Counted from the stretch's first letter, positions 23,295 to 36,071 are shown. The stretch: 64,000 nucleotides of DNA from Sesamum alatum (GCA_034509735.1 JACGWO010000001.1:15950854-16014853), one strand, 5' to 3'. Made by a program: numbers and translations. Notes: generated by a model from the letters alone, not told the origin.

Positions 23295-25370
23295 ATGTCA
23301 TTCCGAAGTATAGCACGGGACATAAGAGATAGTTTTGGGAGCTTATCACGTCGGAGTTTTGATGTGCGGCTTCCCGGTCATCATAGGGGAAAATCACATG
23401 GTTCTTTCCATGATTTGAGTGACCAACCTATGGTAATTCAGAACAGCCGTTGGGCTAATCTTCCTCCAGAGCTACTTTTCGATGTAATTAGAAGGTTGGA
23501 AGAGAGTGAGAGCGCATGGCCTGCTCGAAAACATGTGGTTGCATGCGCTGCTGTTTGTCGATCATGGAGGAGCATGTGCAAGGAAATTGTTAAAAGTCCT
23601 GAATTCTGTGGGAAGCTTACTTTTCCGGTCTCATTGAAGCAGGTAACTTCACATCCTCTTCCTGCTTGTGCCTCAAACAAGAACGGCAAAAGGATGTGTG
23701 TTCTTTTTCGACCATTTCATGGTGCTTAATGCTTTTCGACGGATTTCTTTTCTTCCAAAGAATTAAGAATTGCAGCATTGACATTATCCAATAGCTCTTG
23801 CAACACCTCTATGATTTGCAAATACTAAATTTATGTTTCTTCCTTTTTACAGCCAGGGTCTCGTGATGGAACTATCCAATGCTTCATAAAGAGGAACAAA
23901 TCTAACTTGACGTACCATCTTTTTTTGTGTCTCAGCCCCGGTGAGTATCTTGTCAAACCCTTGAAAGTCCAGTTTGCTATTCATGTTCTAAGTTTTTGGT
24001 ATTATTAAGGTACCACACATCTAATAGAATTATGGAGATTCTATCCACTCATATTTCTTCCCCATTCACGACCGAGATCTGCTCTATTCATGCGTTTTAA
24101 TTTTCCCGAGTATTCCTACTGTTGCAATTGTTCTCATGAGATGTGATACGCAACTTTTGTAGCTTTGCTGGTTGAAAATGGGAAGTTCCTTCTCTCTGCA
24201 AAAAGAACTCGTAGAACGACTTGTACAGAGTATGTTATCTCAATGGACGCAGACAACATTTCCAGATCGAGCAGCACATATATCGGAAAACTAAGGTAGA
24301 ATTAGCATTTGCCGTTCTGTCTGTTTTCACTTTTATTCTTCTATGTATGTTGGTTATTTGCATATTATGTCTTGAGAACCTTCTAGATTGTTCCTCATGT
24401 CAGATGAATGCATTTTCAGTCGTTTTAGTACGTCTTAATAACTGGATATTATTCTGCTTTGGAATCGATTAACTTTGTAATCGTATAATTTGAAAATGAA
24501 AATTATGAACTTTTCTGTCGCCTTTAGATATCGTCTACCTGTATGTTATCTCAAAGAACTCGTAGAACTACTTGTACGTCTATGTTATCTCGTAGGCTAC
24601 GTGTACGGAAAATTGTCGTCTATGTTATTAATAGCAGAAAGCTTTCTGGTTTTCGCAGATCAAATTTTCTGGGCACCAAGTTTATAATATACGACACGCA
24701 GCCTCCACATACTTGTTCACACATCCCACCACCCGGGAGAACAAGCCGTCGGTTCTATTCCAAGAAAGTATCCCCAAAAGTACCGACTGGGAGCTACAAC
24801 ATAGCCCAGATTACATACGAGCTGAACGTACTCGGGACACGTGGCCCGCGTAGAATGCACTGCATTATGCACTCAATACCGGCCTCATCCGTTGAACCTG
24901 GTGGAGTGGTGCCCGGACAACCGGAACTTCTTCCAAGATCGCTCGAGGACTCATTCCGGAGCATCTCCTTCTCAAAGTCCCTCGATCACTCAACTGAATT
25001 CAGTAGCTCCCGATTCTCCGACATCGCGGGTCTGTCAAACGAAGACGGCGACAGTAAAACGAGGCCCTTGGTTCTCAAGAACAAGGCCCCTCGTTGGCAC
25101 GAACAATTGCAATGCTGGTGCCTAAATTTCCGAGGACGGGTCACCGTTGCATCCGTCAAGAACTTTCAATTGATCGCCGCCACACAACCGGCCCCTGCTG
25201 CACCACCGGCTTCTCAGCCAGCAGCGCAGTCCGACCACGACAAAATCATTCTCCAATTCGGTAAGGTGGGCAAAGACATGTTCACGATGGATTACCGGTA
25301 TCCCCTATCTGCCTTTCAGGCATTTGCCATCTGCTTGAGCAGCTTTGACACCAAACTGGCTTGTGAATAG
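23295..25370 (+). CDS. Tubby-like F-box protein
   Basis: Four coding exons with GT-AG borders: 23295-23642, 23853-23940, 24163-24295 and 24659-25370, giving 1281 nt and 426 aa. An N-terminal F-box lies at about residues 50-105 ([18 protein letters not shown] ... [13 protein letters not shown]). A Tub domain runs from about residue 115 ([12 protein letters not shown]) to the C-terminal family signature [16 protein letters not shown]. The basic patch [11 protein letters not shown] is where Tub domains bind phosphoinositides at the plasma membrane. In plants the F-box links such proteins to SCF ubiquitin ligases, with roles in ABA, stress and microbe responses. The sequence is closest in my recollection to Arabidopsis TLP10-type members. 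Start chosen at the MSFRSI context shared by the family. No defect seen; intron 3 contains a partial copy of exon 3. Confidence 0.95.
24525..24640 (+). repeat. Partial exon 3 duplication inside intron 3 of the Tubby-like gene
   Basis: AAGAACTCGTAGAACTACTT and the following TGTACGTCTATGTTATCTC nearly match exon 3 at about 24204-24242. Related shorter units (GTCTATGTTATC-like) follow. They create a spurious ATG-led frame from 24543 that runs into exon 4 and would skip exons 1-3. Confidence 0.75.
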
Positions 25371-25769
25371 AGACAAGACAAGATTGTCCAGTTAACTGAG
25401 ATTCATGAAAAAAAACAACAAAAAAAGCCATTCATGCCTGTAGTTCTTACACTGTATATTTCTTCCTTTTCTTGATTAGAAAAGGAGATTGTTGTATTTT
25501 TCGTTTCCTTTCTTTAGTGCTGCTGTAGAAGAACTCATTCGTAATTCTGGCTCTATACAGAAGAAAAGGGCCACAACCTTCGTTAAAAACAGACCTAACT
25601 GATCGATGTTTCCTGCATTTTTGGTCGTTCTTGTTACAGGGTTTGCAGATATTCATGTTCTGATATTAATTTCAATGTCTTGTTCGTAGATTTTGTCATG
25701 ATCAAAATCATGCATGGTTTCACCAACTAAGGTCTTGAGTCAACAAATAACAGTTTTGAATTTTTTATA
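25371..25769 (+). other. 3' UTR and downstream flank of the Tubby-like gene
   Basis: Non-coding. T-rich sequence follows the stop codon; no single clear polyadenylation signal can be chosen. A minus-strand frame at 25447-25656 is a chance ORF. Confidence 0.5.
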
Positions 25770-26160
25770 GGGTAAATTATAGCCCTCGTTGTTGTTTGAA
25801 AAAAATATAAATATCCCATATTTGTAATTTTTAACCAAAGGTCTAAAATTGATCAATTTGTCTTTGAATTTTTTTATTAAAATTGTAGAAAAATCAGTCA
25901 GTGCAAATTGTATTATTGTTCATTTGTGTAAAAAATTTAAAAAACCACTCCTTGCATATTGTAGCCCAAAAAAATTTTAAGAATTAAATAAAAAATAATT
26001 TAGTGCATAAGGGCATTTTGGTTCGTTCACCCATAATTATAGATGTAAATGCGCTATTTGTTAGACGGTTACAAACTTGAGGGGTATTTATAATTTCTCA
26101 AACAGCGATGAGTTATTTGTAATTATATCAAACCTTAGGGGAGGTAGTTGTAATTTACCC
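25770..26160. mobile_element. MITE-like element with 9-bp target duplication
   Basis: Ends GGGTAAATTATAG and GTTGTAATTTACCC are inverted repeats. TTTTTTATA flanks both sides exactly (25761-25769 and 26161-26169). 391 bp, no coding capacity. The 9-bp duplication points to a Mutator-derived MITE. A decayed relative of its right end is at about 61270-61352. Confidence 0.8.
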
Positions 26161-27199
26161 TTTTTTATATTCTATTTTTGTACATAAGATTATCTATATA
26201 TCACCTATAATTCTATATTATTATATAAAGCAAACCCATTTTTACTAATAAACGATGGTTATTTACACTGCAACACCAATTTTTTAGTTATACTGATAAT
26301 ACCCCTAAGTTAGTCTTCATTTCTTTTCTTTCTTTCTTTTTTACATGCAATGTGTTGATTAATATGTATAATTGTTTATTTACCATAACTTTAAAACGTA
26401 TAATATTATTTTATATGCATACAGGAACATCGTGACACAACTGTTAATAATTAATTGAAAGGAGCAGAACATGCAATACTGTAGGCTGCAGTGTTTACTG
26501 GGTGGCAATCAATAAAACGTTGACTGAGAAATTAATGCCTACAACATGACTTTTCTCAAGTAATATGGTTGTCTGCATCACTACCACCTACCTGCTGGAC
26601 CAGTTGTTTGCTCTGATATTATCTGAATGTAATGCTCATAATTTTGGTATAAAATTATAATAAAATTAAAGTACTCAGCAGGTAAAGAAATATTGAAGAA
26701 AGAAAAAGGAAAAAAGAAGTAGTTGTTTGATAAAGATGTGAATGGGTGATGTGTATTTTTAGTTAATAAATTAATTATTAATAAGATAATATTTTCTTGG
26801 CTGTGAATCCAAGAAAGCTGTGTGCAAGTATAACAATAAATGCTGTAGAGATGTTGGTAGGTGATGGTACAAGCAGTTTCATTAGATGACAAAGCAGGTT
26901 TAATTGAATAAACAAGTACATAATCTAGTACACGACACATATGTCAAATCATTCTGTTCAAACAGATGATAATCCTTTCAAAAAAAAAAAAAATGATAAT
27001 GTTAGGAATTTGGAATTGTTTGGTTATGTTTTTATTTTTAATTTTTGAAATAATAATTATATAAAATATATATTTAATTATACGTATCTAGTTGAAAATA
27101 TATTAATTTAACGTAACAATTCTATATTGAGTTTAAGAAGAGATTAGATTAAATGTTCTGTAATGCGAAAACTTAGAGGTGATTGTTTTTTTGAGTCAT
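26161..27199. other. Intergenic between convergent Tubby-like and bZIP genes
   Basis: AT-rich; 26262-26450 is the second copy of the dispersed repeat at 8925-9120. No gene recognised. Confidence 0.5.
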
Positions 27200-27560
27200 T
27201 GGATTAGCACGTGATTGTGGTATCATATGTAATTCAACAGTACAAAAATATATGAGTGGAATCGCGAGGCCCACTATGAAAATACGATGTCATTCATGTT
27301 AATTTGTAAAATTCATTAAATTAACACATGATGATGTCATTATATGTAATCCAACAAGAGATAATCCTTACGGATACAAACAAACATAGGTGGCATCATC
27401 AAGCCCACTACGAAAAGTTTGATACTGCCCATGTAAATTTATACTTACATGAATTATAGATTGTTGTATCAACACATAATGATGTTATCATATACGTGAT
27501 CCAACAACTAATATCAATTGTGGATACAATCATACAAACACACGTGGACGGCATTTGCAA
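27200..27560. repeat. Three diverged tandem repeats of about 130-160 bp
   Basis: A module containing (T/A)TAACACATGATGATGTCATTATA-like sequence, then TGTAATCCAACAA, then CAAGCCCACTACGAAAA recurs three times at about 27205, 27320 and 27465, with roughly 70-80% similarity by eye. Non-coding, downstream of the bZIP gene. Confidence 0.6.
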
Positions 27561-28032
27561 CAGAAATACTAATTCTGCCCCCAAGCTTATATGGACCAAT
27601 GGCGAAAAGACCGACAACAGCGCCAATTTGCTCCCATGCAAAATACTAACTGAAGTTCAGAAAATTGTCAGACAGGTAAAAGTTCAAAGGTTAGCACTAG
27701 TTTCATCAATATGTCATCGTCTAAGATCAGGATGACCTGCTAACTGCGCTACAATCTCACATGAGAAATTTACAATGATTGCATTATTGTATAATTATCA
27801 ACTGCGCATAAACTATATCCATCCATGTTCTGGTTCGAGTTACACTTCCAAACAGCTACATCAGCTTCTCTTTACAGCTAAACAAGTGAACTACTTCTTG
27901 TAGATTAACTATAAGGTGTGTATTGGATCGGTCCATGTTAGAATGTCCTCTAACAACGTTACTAGAAAGCCTCACGGCTGGCCCAGAACTATTTTCCTCC
28001 ACCTTTATCAACAAGGTATAGCTAAAGATCAC

Positions 28033-30182
28033 CTACCATTCCATGGAATGTATTCTCCGCAAAGTTCTTGGAGGTGTTCGTTTCTCTACTACCGGAATTA
28101 GGTTCTCCATGAGCTGCAAACGAATAAAAATGAAAATTTGAATACCACAGCGAAGCCACAGGTAAACTTCTGAATGCATGGTATCGCAGTAGTACGAAAT
28201 GGATTTTCAGGCTACAGATTCACATGTCAAGACCAGATACTATATCCAAGTAGAGCCATATATGTGAGCCACAGAGCTCAACTCCACAGTTTTCATAGTT
28301 GGCCGAACTACCTTTTCTATAGACGACTTACTGTCGCTTGAAAATTCGTCATAAATCAGATTTGGAGCTGCACTGTATATAAGGCACACCAGAGGAGAAA
28401 AGAAGAGATAGCCCCTCACAGGGGAGATGACCTCTATTATAGGCGTGTTCCTTAAAAGCCCAAGTATACATACTGAAAACGTGGAGACAGCAAACATTAT
28501 ACACCTAATTAGAAAGGTAAAGCAAGAAAAAAACTTGTTATTACATCCTGAAACACATAAGCTGAAGACATTTCCCAGAACTCTGTATATTCTTTCAGTA
28601 AAATAATGAAATTAGTCGCATTTGAAGTGCATTATCACATCGGCATAGCATGTCCAACCAACCAAATTAGCATCCAGGTTACTTGTAAAGCTTTAAGAGA
28701 AACAGATAAACTGGCATTGCTCATGTGCAAAACGAACTAAGACAGATATGAGAAAACCCAGAATCGGCGCGAGGTTCTTTTGCCAACCAAGCATTTTGTT
28801 GTCTATGTTCCTTATCCATGTAATTATTATGGTCCACTTAAAGCAAGGACCAATAATGCCGATCTAGTTTACGGAAATTGCTTACTCTATGAAGAAGGAT
28901 AAATCATTTGCAATTAATTTTCAGTAAAATGATACCTGCTTATGTCTCTTCTTATTCAATTCAGCCTGCAAATGAAGAGTTTATTTAGAACCTTCATGAA
29001 TATGATACACAATTCAAGACAGATGTATGATCTTCAGGTAATAAATATACTGCAAGAGAATGAATACAAGTATCCCTAACACATAATCCATCTAAACTAC
29101 AGATTAACATCATACAAATGTTCTATCTTCATCAGCAGGAATGCCAGAATTCGTCAACCCATCGTGTAACAATTTTATGTACAGAAAAACCAAGAACGAA
29201 TCAAAATACACAGAATTTCATTGTAATACGCCCGTTGAAATTTCACCCTATCAACAACTAAATGCTCAATCTGCTCTGTAGAAATGGCTAAAGTTGATCC
29301 TAAAATTATAAAGTTCCACAAAATCCTCAATCATCAACTTGCCACTCCCCTCTTTATATTTGCATGAGTATGATCATAAAAATGGCAGACTCTATAGTCT
29401 ATAGCAGAATTTTCTGAAATTATGTAACAATTGTCTTCGAGAGATTCAAAGGCCAAATAAAAGCTCAATTTTCCAAATTTATATAAAAATGAAAAACAAT
29501 ACCTCTTCTTCCAAAAGCCTGGCATTCTCCTCCTCTAATTGTGTCACCAGCGACTCCAATTCCAGAGTATAAGCCTGGAGGGGACATGAAAAACCAACAA
29601 GAAAAAAAGAAGATGATGAAATTACCGTCACAAAATAAGAATTGATGCGACAAATTGGAGGAGAAAGAAAAACGAAAAAGAAACCTGCTTTCGTTCCCTG
29701 GACCTAGCAGCCGACTCTCTGTTTTTAATCATTCTTCTCTGCTTTTGCTGTGTGGCCTTGTCGAGCGGCACCTCCTCTACAGCCGCCCTCCTCTTCCCTC
29801 TCCCAGAGCCGCCAGCTACCGGCACCACGCCATTCACCCCAAACTCGCCAGTGGCCACCCCATTCTGCACCGGAACCCCAGTAGCAGCAGTCAACAGCGC
29901 GGTCCCCACTCCAAAACCACCCGTCGGCGGCGGAAGCCGAACATCCTCCTCAGTCACCGCCCCCGCCTTAGCCAGGAAATCCTCGAGAGTCATGGCCGGC
30001 GGCTCCGGCGCCATGAAGCCGTTGTCAAGCGCGAATGAGTCGGGAACGGAATAGATGTTCCTGAGCATATCATCAATGTTGATGGAACCGCCGAGGGCCC
30101 CGGTGTGGAGAATCGGGGAGGGCTGACGTGGATGATCCGGATTGGGCTGTGACCTTGAAGCCATCACCTTCGACGACGCCAT
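28033..30182 (-). CDS. Group A bZIP transcription factor, GBF4-like
   Basis: Four exons on the minus strand: 30182-29685, 29574-29503, 28965-28936 and 28113-28033; 678 coding nt plus stop, 226 aa. N-terminal NIDDMLRNIY and MTLEDFLAKAG are the conserved phosphoregulated motifs of group A (ABI5/ABF-related) bZIPs. The basic region NRESAARSRERKQ closes exon 1. The leucine zipper runs through LELESLVTQLEEENARLLEEE in exons 2-3. The C-terminus is RRIHSMEW, matching the SLEW-type ending of GBF4 rather than the ABI5/ABF ending. Group A members bind ABRE/G-box promoters as dimers in the nucleus in ABA and stress responses. Start: first ATG of the frame; an in-frame ATG six codons later is possible. 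No defect seen. Convergent with the Tubby-like gene. Confidence 0.93.
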
Positions 30183-30340
30183 CCGTCATAAAAATGAGCT
30201 GCCCGCCAATTTTCTCGGGTTCTTTTGCCCTCACACTAAAAACTGCAAATTCTTTTAAATATTCTTTTTGCTGCTTGTGTTTGCTAATCTGACAGCGTGG
30301 GTGTCCGGGAGAGTTTGCAGTGACAATAGATACACAAATA

Positions 30341-30341
30341 C

Positions 30342-30400
<59 letters not shown>
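30341..30400. repeat. (TA)n(GA)n microsatellite upstream of the bZIP gene
   Basis: An uninterrupted TA run followed by GA run, 160 bp upstream of the bZIP start codon. On the coding strand it reads (CT)n(AT)n, a common plant leader/promoter composition that may vary between individuals. Confidence 0.95.
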
Positions 30401-30403
<3 letters not shown>

Positions 30404-30539
30404 GAGAGAAAGTGGAAAAAGCGAAGAGAGATGGGTCCAGAATAGGACAAACGGGGTAGGAATATTCATATCAGCAGGCTTGCTTGCTTGTATGAGCAGA
30501 TGAAATGATATACAAGCTTGCTTGTATGGCACTCCCACA

Positions 30540-32841
30540 GGGTAAAATTAAGGCTAAATTTCAATTTACCCCTGTATCTTTGCAAAATAGTTAAAAATTC
30601 CCCTATATTTTGAAAATAGGCTAAACACCCCCTTTTGTTTTAGTAAATTCAGCACAAAATCCCCCTTCCGTTAGAAACTAGTGGAAGGTGGCGTGCACGC
30701 GCCTGAAGTGAGTTTGGGCATAATTTTTTTCGTGTTTTGACTTTTTTTTGATCCGTAATTGACTAAAATACTCCTGTGTTGTATATAAAATTACAATGGT
30801 TCAAATAGATTATTTTTGAAGGATTATTTTTGTATTTTTTTATATCCTAAAAGTAGAAATAATTTGTTTTTAATATATTTATATTAAATATTAAAATACA
30901 TAAAAATAGAAAAAATGCATTATCAAGTTTAATATACTAAATTTTAATTTTCAAATTTTAGTATCTACATGAATATAAATATTAAATAATTACAATAATT
31001 CAATTTATAAAGGAATTTAAATATTTTTATTAATTATACCAAATATATATTGTACACCACATTTAAGTAAATATTTAATAATTATTATATTTATTTAAAA
31101 TTAATTTAGTTAATTGAAATATATATTAATAAATATAATTAAGTTAATAAAAATGAATTAAAAAAAAAATATCGCCGTCGCCCTTTTTCTTCTGCGCGCA
31201 GGATGGCAACGGTGCCGTCGTCGCCCTCCTTTCTTTTTTGTGCATAGGAGGGCGACGGCGCCGTTGTCCTCCTTTCTTTTACCTGGGCAACGACAACGTC
31301 GCCAGATTTGTTGGCAGGGGTGGGGGTGGCGGGGGGTGGGAGGGGCGGTCGGGGGTGGGGAAGAGGGGTGGCGGGGGAGGAGGTCGGGTGTGGTGGGGGC
31401 GGTTGGTCTTTTGTTAAGTTATATATATAAATAATAATTTATTTTTTATAATTCTAATTATTTGTATATAATATAAATTAAATAATTTGTTGAATCCAAC
31501 CCTTCATTTTTCTTAGTTCTCACGGTTGAGATTTATTGATCAGATCAACAGTTATTATATAAACAAAAAGGATCCAACGGTTAATAAAGTAAAGAATAAT
31601 ATATAATAAAAAGGGTATAATGGTCATATAATTAAAAAATTAACGCCGTCAGGTCAATTTAACGGAGTGGGGCGATTGAGCTACATTTAATAAAACAGAA
31701 GGGAGTTTTTAGCCTATTTTTAAAATACGGAGGGATTTTTAGCTGAATTTTTAAAACATAGGGGGTTTTATGCAATTAAGCCTAAAATTTATTTTAGTCC
31801 CCGACTTTTGATTTTAACTTTAAAATAGTCCTTGTCTATTTAACTCACTTCAAATTGATTCTTCCAATAAGTGACTTTTTTATATTACCCTTATAAAACT
31901 CTTCTTTTTGTTATATAAAATTATTTGTCATTCACTTTTTATTTTTATTATAATTTGGTCTTTCTATTTTCAAACTTAGAAATATATCCATTTAAATTGG
32001 AAAAAAATATCGTTAATCAATTATTCAGATAATAACTTGATTAATGATATAGAAACATAATTTTTGTGAATTAAATGAACTTATTGAATTTTTCAAATAA
32101 AAAAATATTTGAACAAATAACTTGGAGAAGAAAAGTTTGGTTAAAAAAATGGAGCAAAGATTTTTAAACAAAAAACTTCTAAAATTAGATCATAAATAAA
32201 AATAAATAAATATATCAGCTAAAATGTGAAGAATAGGGTATATAAAACCCCTTATTCATTCAAGCGTTCTGTTTTTTGAAAAATTCAAGAAGTTCAATAA
32301 ATTCATGATAATTGTGTTGATATGTCATTAATCAAATTATTATCTATACTTTTATATAATTGAAAATCACCATTTTTTTGCCATTTTTTTATCTTTTAAA
32401 TTATTCTTTTAATTTGTAATTTATTTTCTTCTCAACTTCTATTTTTCTTTTTCTTCTCTTGCTGTTTTTTTTTTTAATTATTCCTCATAACTTTCCTCTA
32501 CTTCTTTAATAATTTTTAATTAACCAAATAACATGTATATTTTTTAAAACAATAATTAGTTTCAAAATTTAAAATTAAATGTGTACAAACATATGAATAA
32601 TTGTCCAATGATAAATTCTTGCACTTAAAAAAATTATAATCTCCTAGTTTATATATGAGGGATCAAATTGCAATAAAAATGAAAAGTGAAGCACTAAAAT
32701 AATTTTCTCTAAAAAAAATCTTTTTATAAGGGTAATATGGGAAGATTACCCATTGGAGGGACTAATTTAAAGTGAATTGAAAAGACATGAACTATTTTGA
32801 AGTTGAAATCAAATGTTGGGGACTAAAATGAATTTTACCCC
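30540..32841. mobile_element. Mutator-like element A with perfect 9-bp target duplication, interrupted
   Basis: ACTCCCACA lies directly outside both ends (30531-30539 and 32842-32850). The right end reads AATTTTACCCC; the left end GGGTAAAATT is separated from the rest of its inverted repeat by the inserted element B (30551-31782) and resumes as TTTATTTTAGTCCCC at 31788. The inverted repeat then extends about 120 bp. A short relative is at 36135-36425. The interior is AT-rich with no coding capacity. Confidence 0.88.
30551..31782. mobile_element. Mutator-like element B nested in element A, GC-rich core
   Basis: Ends AGGCTAAATTTCA / inverted TTGCAATTAAGCC begin imperfect inverted repeats of about 140 bp (CCCCTATATTTTGAAAATAGG-like on the left, its counterpart on the right). 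Target duplication TAAAATTTA: one base is missing in the left copy (30543-30550), the right copy is 31783-31791. AT-rich arms surround a GC-rich core (31170-31400) of GGGCGACGG-type motifs in both orientations and G-tracts. No recognised protein. Confidence 0.75.
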
Positions 32842-32850
32842 ACTCCCACA

Positions 32851-33258
32851 CCATAATATTTTCCTATTTATTTATAAATTAGTACATTTGATTCATAATA
32901 ATAATAACAAAAGTGGGAAATTAATTTTTGTTTATTATGAATTTGTATAGTATTGTAAATTATCTTTTACATCTAGGTTAATATACAAATTTATATAATT
33001 ATTAAATATTTTGTATACATAATTCATGTACATGGAGTTACAATAAAATATTCAAACTATAATTGTGAACATGTACATTATTCAAGTAAATTTTTTTAAC
33101 GTGATGCGATAAACTATTGTTTTTATACACCTACTATTCAGTAGAACAATATTTTTTATGATCTTAAGAGTCATGTGGACCTTAACTTCGCCAATTGAAT
33201 TGGGCATGATTAACTATTCAAGTAACTGAATATGATAAAAGAAAAACTGATGTAATTA
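32851..33258. other. Intergenic AT-rich DNA
   Basis: No gene, repeat or site recognised. Confidence 0.5.
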
Positions 33259-34899
33259 TCTATACTAATTATAAAAAGAAACCTTCTTTTGTGTCTAATT
33301 TGGAAGTTATTTATGAATTTTTACAACAATTGCCCTTTGTTTCTTTTAAAATACATTGGCTAATTTCTTTCTACAATATCAATTAATTATTTGTAGAGGA
33401 CAAAAAAGAAAATTCACCATTTTATTGGTAGTTCTCATACCAAATTTACAAACTACCAAATATACCCTCTTTCCATAACCACCCATGTTCTCCACCAACC
33501 TTTTGTTTTCTTTTCTTTTTTTTCTCTACAAAACCCAATTAAAAATATAAAACCTTTCTCACAAACTAATATGTTAATATATTTTCAATAATTTTGTCTT
33601 AATAAGAAACATGTTATTAATATGATCTTTATTTTTTTCCTTTTATCCAATTATATATATACATATATATTTTTCATAGGGCATTGATTTTCGTTTTTAT
33701 ACGTAAAGATCAAAGACGCAAAGCACAAAAGCTAAAATATTTAATGTTACCACATATATGTTTCATATATAATTGAATTTTCCTACATATTGCAGACTTG
33801 GTTTTTTTTAATTGTCAACATTTCTATCAAATAGTAAGTGAATTTACTAATTTAAATTTGTATCTATTTTATCCAATTTATGAAACATGAACTCTCATTT
33901 TGAAATAAATTAGGAATTTAGGTATGAGATCAATGCACTCGGTTGATGATAACTAATTTCTGTAAACACATTTTATTTTAAGTCAAACATATGTGGAATA
34001 TTAATTTTTTTTCAAATCAAAATTATCATATAATCATGTGTTTATAACACGTTAAAATAAATATTAATAATCTCAAGAGGCATCTAATGATATATATATA
34101 TATATACATATATATTTATATATATATACTATTATAAAAGGAAAATTTATTTTTTTTTCTAATAAATGGTGGTTATCTCATACTTTTACCATTTCTTTCA
34201 AATTTTGCCGTCCAAAACAAATTTGAATTTTAAATTCAAAGGATTTTCAAAGATAAAAATTAAAATAACCAAAAAATAATTTAGTTCTCATACTAAAATA
34301 ATGTTGATTCAATTTTGCCCCACTACATGTTACAAAATTATGTGTAGATCTGTAACTAAATAAAAATTGCACACACATGTAGTACATTAATAAAATACCA
34401 TAAGAACAAGGAAAAAAAAAAGAAAAGAAAACCAAGTCGTGGTTGTACTTTTTTTATTTTAATTAAATCTGTTAAAAAAAGAAAATTAAAATTCCATCAT
34501 TTTTTATCCTTGAAAATCCTAATAAATATAATTATTCAATTTAAAATTCAGTTTTATTTTTGAGGGAAAAATTTTGAAAAAAAATGTGATAGAAATATGA
34601 GATAACCACCATTTATTAAAGAAAAACAACTTTTTATTCTATAATAGTATAGATAGATTACCCTCATTCATTAAGTGTTTTTATAAATTAATTTTATAAA
34701 GTACTTATTTAATTATTTTGCATAATATTATTTTAGATCACAAAATTAACAAATGTGTGGTTAATGATCTACTAAACTTTGATCTAAAATAGACCAATAT
34801 ACAAAAAATGACCAAAATATATAATTTAAACACACTGAATATATATGAAAATTTTTATTTTTTTATTTATTCACGCATCGCGTGTGCGTGAACTGCTAG
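33259..34899 (+). mobile_element. Helitron-like element, non-autonomous
   Basis: It starts TCTATACTAATTATAAAAAG after an A and ends CTAG before a T. A strong hairpin (TCACGCATCGCGTGTGCGTGA) sits 6 bp before the CTAG. About 1.64 kb, AT-rich, without a Rep/helicase gene. The 5' end may belong to a different, nested copy because another Helitron-like 5' end occurs at about 34118. Confidence 0.65.
34118..34660. repeat. Foldback formed by two inverted Helitron-like 5' ends
   Basis: TATACTATTATAAAAGG and downstream AATAAATGGTGGTTATCTCA at the left are repeated in reverse orientation at the right, ending at the complement of CTATCTATACTATTATAG. The arms are roughly 190 bp with about 170 bp between. 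Confidence 0.65.
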
Positions 34900-35155
34900 T
34901 TATATGATAACAGAAGAGGAAGTGGATAAGTTTGCATGATTGAAGTAGAGATAGAGATAGAGATGATTGAGTTTAGTTTTTGAAAAGAATAAAATTAAAT
35001 AGTAAAAGAGAAATTCAGAAGATGGGAGATGCAAGTGAGTTATACAAGAAGAGTGTTGTGTAGTGTAGGGCAAGGGGAAAGGATGGACGGCTTTTGGCTT
35101 TTGGCTTTCAGCTTTGTGATAAGAAGAGTTGACTAACATTACTGATTAAAAGCAA

Positions 35156-36071
35156 GGGTTAAATACACTTTGCATCCTTAACTATGCATGTAGTTGTATT
35201 TAGATCCCTAAAGTATGAAAGATAACAAAAAGGCCCTTCATGATATGGATTAATTTTTTTATGACAAAAATATCTTTATTGTTTGCACCCCTAAAATATG
35301 TTTATTTCAATCATTCCCCTAAAACATAATTTAAATTGTTATAAAAATTATATTTAACATAAATACTATCCAAATTTTATTATTTATATAATTAGTATAG
35401 AATCTATATAAACGCTATAAATTTACAGTCCATATATTTTTTTACATAATTGTTTAAAAATTTATATAATTTTTGCTTGTGTTGTTATATATATGTTGAA
35501 CTTTTTAAAAAAAAATAAAATTATTGATACAATTTAAAAATATTACATCAAACATAATGCACTATAAAATATGCAAATCTATAATATAATTAATCTATAA
35601 TATTCTATAATGTTTTGATTAATGATATGATATAATTTAATTATGCGTACATATACCTGAACAAAATTTATAGGTTATATAACATACTTTTTTATAAAAT
35701 TATATACATTATGTATTTACACATGTTTACATATATTTTTAACATAAATAATTTACTTTGTAAAACATATATGCATATAGAGCAATTGTAAATATTTTTT
35801 GTATTACATAATTAATAAAAAAGTTATAAATATTAAATACTATTTTGTAAATAAAATTTGAGTAAAATTTAAATCATTAAAAGTAGTTTCGGCGAAACAA
35901 TAAAACATACCTTTAGGGAATAAAATGAAATGTATCGAGATAAGTGGGAAGGGCATTTTTGTTCTTTTAATGTCAAATTATTTTATCATGAGCCTTTTTG
36001 TTACCTTTTATACTTTAGGGGTCTAAACGTGACTATATGTATAGTTCAGGGGTGCAAATTGTATTTAACCC
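35156..36071. mobile_element. Mutator-like element with 10-bp identical flanks
   Basis: Termini GGGTTAAATACACTTTGCA and TGCAAATTGTATTTAACCC are inverted repeats extending about 120 bp. TTAAAAGCAA occurs just outside both ends (35146-35155 and 36072-36081), a 9-10-bp target duplication. Non-coding AT-rich interior. Confidence 0.88.

Noticed and set aside
24543..25370. ATG-led 275-codon ORF as a separate gene
   Set aside because: It is exon 4 of the Tubby-like gene extended into intron 3 through the exon 3 duplication; true exons 1-3 lie upstream with matching phases.
28240..28497. 85-codon minus-strand ORF inside bZIP intron 3
   Set aside because: Lies within an intron whose flanking exons join perfectly; no recognisable domain.
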